A DNA stretch of 8,338 nucleotides from Bacillota bacterium (lineage in GTDB: Bacteria > Bacillota > Clostridia > Acetivibrionales > DSM-1351): contig JAEYWA010000205.1 in NCBI GenBank assembly GCA_023431385.1, positions 1-8,338 on the forward strand, in the 5' to 3' direction. The position numbers were made by a program, and so were the translations under genes. Shown piece by piece: positions 6,585 through 8,338 of the stretch. The first letter of the stretch is position 1; every line of letters starts with the position of its first letter. A model generated the notes under the pieces. That model ran no database searches. It was not told where the DNA came from and saw only the letters and a list, made by a program, of their open reading frames with translations.

Positions 6585-6728
6585 TTAAGCGTCATATTGT
6601 GCATCTGGTGTGGTTAAGTATCCACCCTGTCCATCGGGGCAAGAGCCAACAACTATACAGCTACCTGATATTCTCTCTTCTACACGAAGATTTACCAATT
6701 CAAATGTTGGTTTAACGTATGTTTTCAT
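6585..6728 (-). CDS. RiPP precursor peptide 2 (two-Cys core)
   Basis: A 47-residue peptide. The ATG at 6726-6728 has GAGGTGA (6735-6741) 6 nt upstream. Its first 23 residues, starting MKTYVKPTFE and ending EERISGS, share 13 identities with those of precursor 1, whereas the last 24 share only about 4 without gaps: a conserved leader with a diverging core. The core runs C24-IVVGS-C30 followed by PDGQGGYLTTPDAQYDA, with two cysteines spaced C-x5-C and a Gly-rich centre. The cysteines are the obvious targets of the upstream radical SAM enzyme for thioether formation. Ser21, Ser23, Ser29, Thr39 and Thr40 are possible phosphorylation sites for the downstream kinase. An overlapping plus-strand frame is taken as a shadow. 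I do not recognise a named RiPP family. Confidence 0.87.
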   Translation of the reverse strand: MKTYVKPTFELVNLRVEERISGSCIVVGSCPDGQGGYLTTPDAQYDA

Positions 6729-6773
6729 AATTTTTCACCTCGTTTCATTTTTCAAGAATTCTTCTCTTTAATT

Positions 6774-6917
6774 TTATGTTGGATTCTGTCCAGCATAGAA
6801 TTTGAGATCTCCATAAGTGACATCTTCATGACACGCTCCGTTACAAATACTTCCTGCCATTCTTTCTTCCAGCCTTAAATCAACATACTCAATCTTAGGA
6901 GTAATGTACTTTTTCAT
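6774..6917 (-). CDS. RiPP precursor peptide 1 (two-Cys core)
   Basis: A 47-residue peptide, the same length as precursor 2. The ATG at 6915-6917 is preceded by a near-ideal AGGAGGTGA (6923-6931) 5 nt upstream, the strongest ribosome site in the window, as expected of a highly made substrate. The leader starts MKKYITPKIE and ends EERMAGS; shared positions with precursor 2 are M1, K2, Y4, P7, E10, V12, L14, R15, E17, E18, R19, G22 and S23. The core is IC-NGA-CHEDVTYGDLKF then YAGQNPT, with cysteines C25 and C29 (C-x3-C). It lies 63 bp after the radical SAM gene, beyond a stem-loop, and 45 bp before precursor 2. The two genes look like a tandem duplication in which only the leader has been held constant. 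Confidence 0.9.
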   Translation of the reverse strand: MKKYITPKIEYVDLRLEERMAGSICNGACHEDVTYGDLKFYAGQNPT

Positions 6918-6952
6918 AATTTTCACCTCCTGTAAAATATTTACATATTAAT

Positions 6953-6970
6953 CAGCAGTCTCTACCGCTG
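6953..6970 (-). promoter_or_regulatory. Stem-loop between the radical SAM gene and precursor 1
   Basis: On the transcribed strand CAGCGGU-AGAG-ACUGCUG forms a 7-bp stem with one G-U pair and a tetraloop. No T-run follows, so it is not a convincing terminator; an mRNA processing or 5'-stabilising role for the precursor message is possible. A second, purely A/T hairpin (TGTAAA/TTTACA, 6931-6945) directly abuts the precursor Shine-Dalgarno site. I see no promoter in this 63-bp gap. Confidence 0.4.
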
Positions 6971-6980
6971 TTCGACCCTT

Positions 6981-8114
6981 TCACCAATTTGCGATTTTTT
7001 GTTCAATTAATTCCCCTTGCTTAAGCCTGTTTCTTAATCTTGTACTTTCACACAGGTATTCAGCCGGTTTAGTGAAACATCCAGTCTCGGAATTAAGTCT
7101 CCCCGGACATGCCATACAATCGCTTTTAATTTCACAGACTTCACATTCATGGCATTTGGGAACCTTTAGACATTCTGCCTTAACTTGGTCCCATGCCTTA
7201 ATAAAGCTTGTTTCAAAGGGTTTCGCCGAAGGTGTATCCAATAACCCGCAGGGTATCAATCTTCCGTCCCAGGTTATCCAATAACCTGTTTTTCCTGCCT
7301 GACATCTGAAGGCGGAGCTTTTTAACCTGTTAATAGTCTCTTCCTTAAGAACTAATTTTTCTTGCATGGTATCGTCATCTATTTTCACATCAATTTTATT
7401 TTCTGAAGTATAAGCTTTCTGAATATGCTCACGTACTGTATTTTCATATTCCACCAAGTCCCGAGCTGATAGCCTGTTCCCCATGGGATCACTCCCGCAG
7501 CCCTCTCTTCTTGGAGATATGTAGTTAACAATTCCAAGGCCTTTTGAGTAATTATGTGCTATCTTTAAAAGCTCTTTATAATCTTTTTTATTTCCTTCAA
7601 CAACTGTAGTTTTGACCTCAAGCCTGATATTTTCTGACATAAGGCTATCTAGTGCCCTTATGGTTTTATAATAGTTCTCACCTGCTCCGGTAACCTTTTC
7701 ATATGTTTCTGCAGATGCTCCATATAAAGTAACACTAACTTTGTTAGGAGGGATTTTACCCAACCATCGGGCTCTTTCGGGTGTTATAAGACTTGCATTT
7801 GTGTAAAGGGTTATGTTTAGACCCATTTCACTTAACCCTGCGTAAATCTTCTCAAAGTCTTGCCTCAGAAATATCTCCCCGCCTGTTAGAATCAGATAAA
7901 ATGTACCGGCATCCCTTGCCTGTCTTCCCATTTCAAGCCATTGGTCAGCTGTTAGTTCAGCTGCCATTGCTTTTCTATCATTGGCAGGTGATGCAACATA
8001 ACACATTTTACAGCTGAAGTTACATCTGGATGTAAGCTCAAATGCTCCCGAGAGAGGAATTCCCTTTTCTACTGCCAAAGTTGATATTTTATTGTGAAAT
8101 GCTTGCCAATTCAT
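6981..8114 (-). CDS. Radical SAM/SPASM peptide maturase
   Basis: A 377-residue radical S-adenosylmethionine enzyme with a C-terminal SPASM domain. The 4Fe-4S/SAM site is C31-x3-C35-x2-C38, followed by the SAM-binding TGGE (77-80). The SPASM region supplies auxiliary-cluster cysteines: C271, C289 (in GYWITWDGRLIPCG), then C321, C324, C327, C333, C336, C346 and C355. This architecture is that of enzymes that install thioether or carbon-carbon crosslinks in ribosomal peptides (sactipeptide and ranthipeptide maturases and others). The two downstream Cys-containing precursors are the likely substrates. No PqqD-like leader-binding domain is fused at the N-terminus, where only about 20 residues precede the barrel. 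The ATG at 8112-8114 has a modest AAGG 5 nt upstream, while a stronger AAAGGAG sits behind a hairpin. It is the first gene of the cluster inside this window. The exact bond formed cannot be told from sequence. Confidence 0.93.
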   Translation of the reverse strand: MNWQAFHNKISTLAVEKGIPLSGAFELTSRCNFSCKMCYVASPANDRKAMAAELTADQWLEMGRQARDAGTFYLILTGGEIFLRQDFEKIYAGLSEMGLNITLYTNASLITPERARWLGKIPPNKVSVTLYGASAETYEKVTGAGENYYKTIRALDSLMSENIRLEVKTTVVEGNKKDYKELLKIAHNYSKGLGIVNYISPRREGCGSDPMGNRLSARDLVEYENTVREHIQKAYTSENKIDVKIDDDTMQEKLVLKEETINRLKSSAFRCQAGKTGYWITWDGRLIPCGLLDTPSAKPFETSFIKAWDQVKAECLKVPKCHECEVCEIKSDCMACPGRLNSETGCFTKPAEYLCESTRLRNRLKQGELIEQKIANW

Positions 8115-8119
8115 ATTTA

Positions 8120-8160
8120 CCTTGTATGATATAGTCGATGACTAAATCATACGCTCCTTT
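8120..8160 (-). promoter_or_regulatory. Shine-Dalgarno, hairpin and two-codon ORF in front of the maturase gene
   Basis: Reading the minus strand: a strong AAAGGAG (8154-8160); then a stem whose arms (8140-8152 and 8124-8136) pair over 13 positions with one T/T mismatch and a 3-nt loop; then a weaker AAGG (8120-8123) and the maturase ATG. Inside the first arm, 3 nt after AAAGGAG, is ATG-ATT-TAG (8142-8150), a start codon with a stop two codons later. When folded, the hairpin would bring AAAGGAG about 10 nt from the maturase ATG. Translational control or an operator are both possible. Confidence 0.55.
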
Positions 8161-8338
8161 CTAATATTTAAATTTGCATTTATCCTCTACAATAAAAATA
8201 GACACTGTGGGCTTTTTATGTTTTACCTATAGTTTAACTATTCGCTTGGAGTGTATTGCCACAGTCTTATTTAAATCATTTATAGTTGGATAAGTTCTTA
8301 AACTTTTATCTCCTGCAAGGCTATGAGAATAAGACTAA
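8161..8338. other. Gene-free upstream region of the RiPP operon
   Basis: I find no coding region on either strand of this A/T-rich stretch to the window edge. It contains a small palindrome, ATAGTT-N1-AACTAT (8229-8241), and an imperfect inverted repeat around GATAAGTT/AACTTTTATC (8289-8310). No confident promoter was identified; a TATAAA on the minus strand (8279-8284) lacks a matching -35 box. The operon promoter is expected here or just beyond the edge. Confidence 0.4.

Noticed and set aside
6497..6715. Plus-strand 72-codon reading frame across precursor 2 and the kinase start
   Set aside because: It is antisense to a precursor gene that has a good ribosome site and a paralogue, spans the hairpin at 6549-6573, and resembles no family.
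6754..6763. Palindrome AAGAATTCTT between the two precursors
   Set aside because: Short, A/T-rich and without a partner site; expected by chance in such sequence.
6585..6917. Lasso-peptide precursor identity
   Set aside because: HprK-like kinases occur with lasso peptides, but no lasso cyclase (asparagine-synthetase-like) or transglutaminase-like protease is present and the cores lack the usual ring-forming layout.
1..8338. CRISPR array, tRNA, rRNA or insertion sequence
   Set aside because: No regularly spaced repeats, cloverleaf-like segments, rRNA stretches or transposase-like proteins were seen on either strand.

Overview
The window is AT-rich, with protein sequences and Shine-Dalgarno sites typical of a Gram-positive clostridial bacterium. 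The CTP synthase start, the VanZ-like proteins and the radical-SAM peptide cluster would suit a Clostridium/Ruminiclostridium-type anaerobe; this placement is inferred from overall character, not from a marker gene. Every gene I can support lies on the minus strand, so the window is read from right (8338) to left (1).

Region A (8338 to about 5190, possibly on to 3397) is a compact ribosomal-peptide (RiPP) operon. After a gene-free leader carrying a strong hairpin come a radical SAM/SPASM maturase, two 47-residue precursor peptides and a terminator-like hairpin. The two precursors share a leader but have different two-cysteine cores; they are reported here as genes on the basis of their Shine-Dalgarno sites and mutual similarity. 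Downstream lie an HPr-kinase/PEP-carboxykinase-like kinase, an overlapping S24/S26 (signal-peptidase/LexA-like) serine peptidase, and an ABC exporter without a C39 peptidase domain. A consistent model is that the SAM enzyme crosslinks the cores, the kinase phosphorylates the peptide (or another target), the S24/S26 enzyme removes the leader and the ABC protein exports the product. No PqqD/RRE-like leader-binding protein is visible.

Region B (3347 to 1933) holds a CpsB/YwqE-type PHP phosphatase and a short polyisoprenyl-phosphate sugar-1-phosphate transferase, joined by an ATGA stop/start overlap. This is a fragment of exopolysaccharide or capsule biosynthesis without its usual tyrosine kinase. 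The gap from the ABC gene is only 49 bp with no obvious terminator, so read-through from the RiPP operon is possible.

Region C (1814 to 705) has two diverged VanZ-family membrane proteins. The second has its own extended -10 promoter with a perfect palindrome at the predicted transcription start.

Region D (about 690 to 1) is the start of pyrG (CTP synthase), cut by the window edge, with a near-consensus sigma-A promoter and a leader hairpin followed by a T-run that could act as an attenuator.

The possible novelty is the RiPP operon: an unassigned precursor family with an unusual kinase plus S24/S26 peptidase pair and hairpin-based segmentation of its message.
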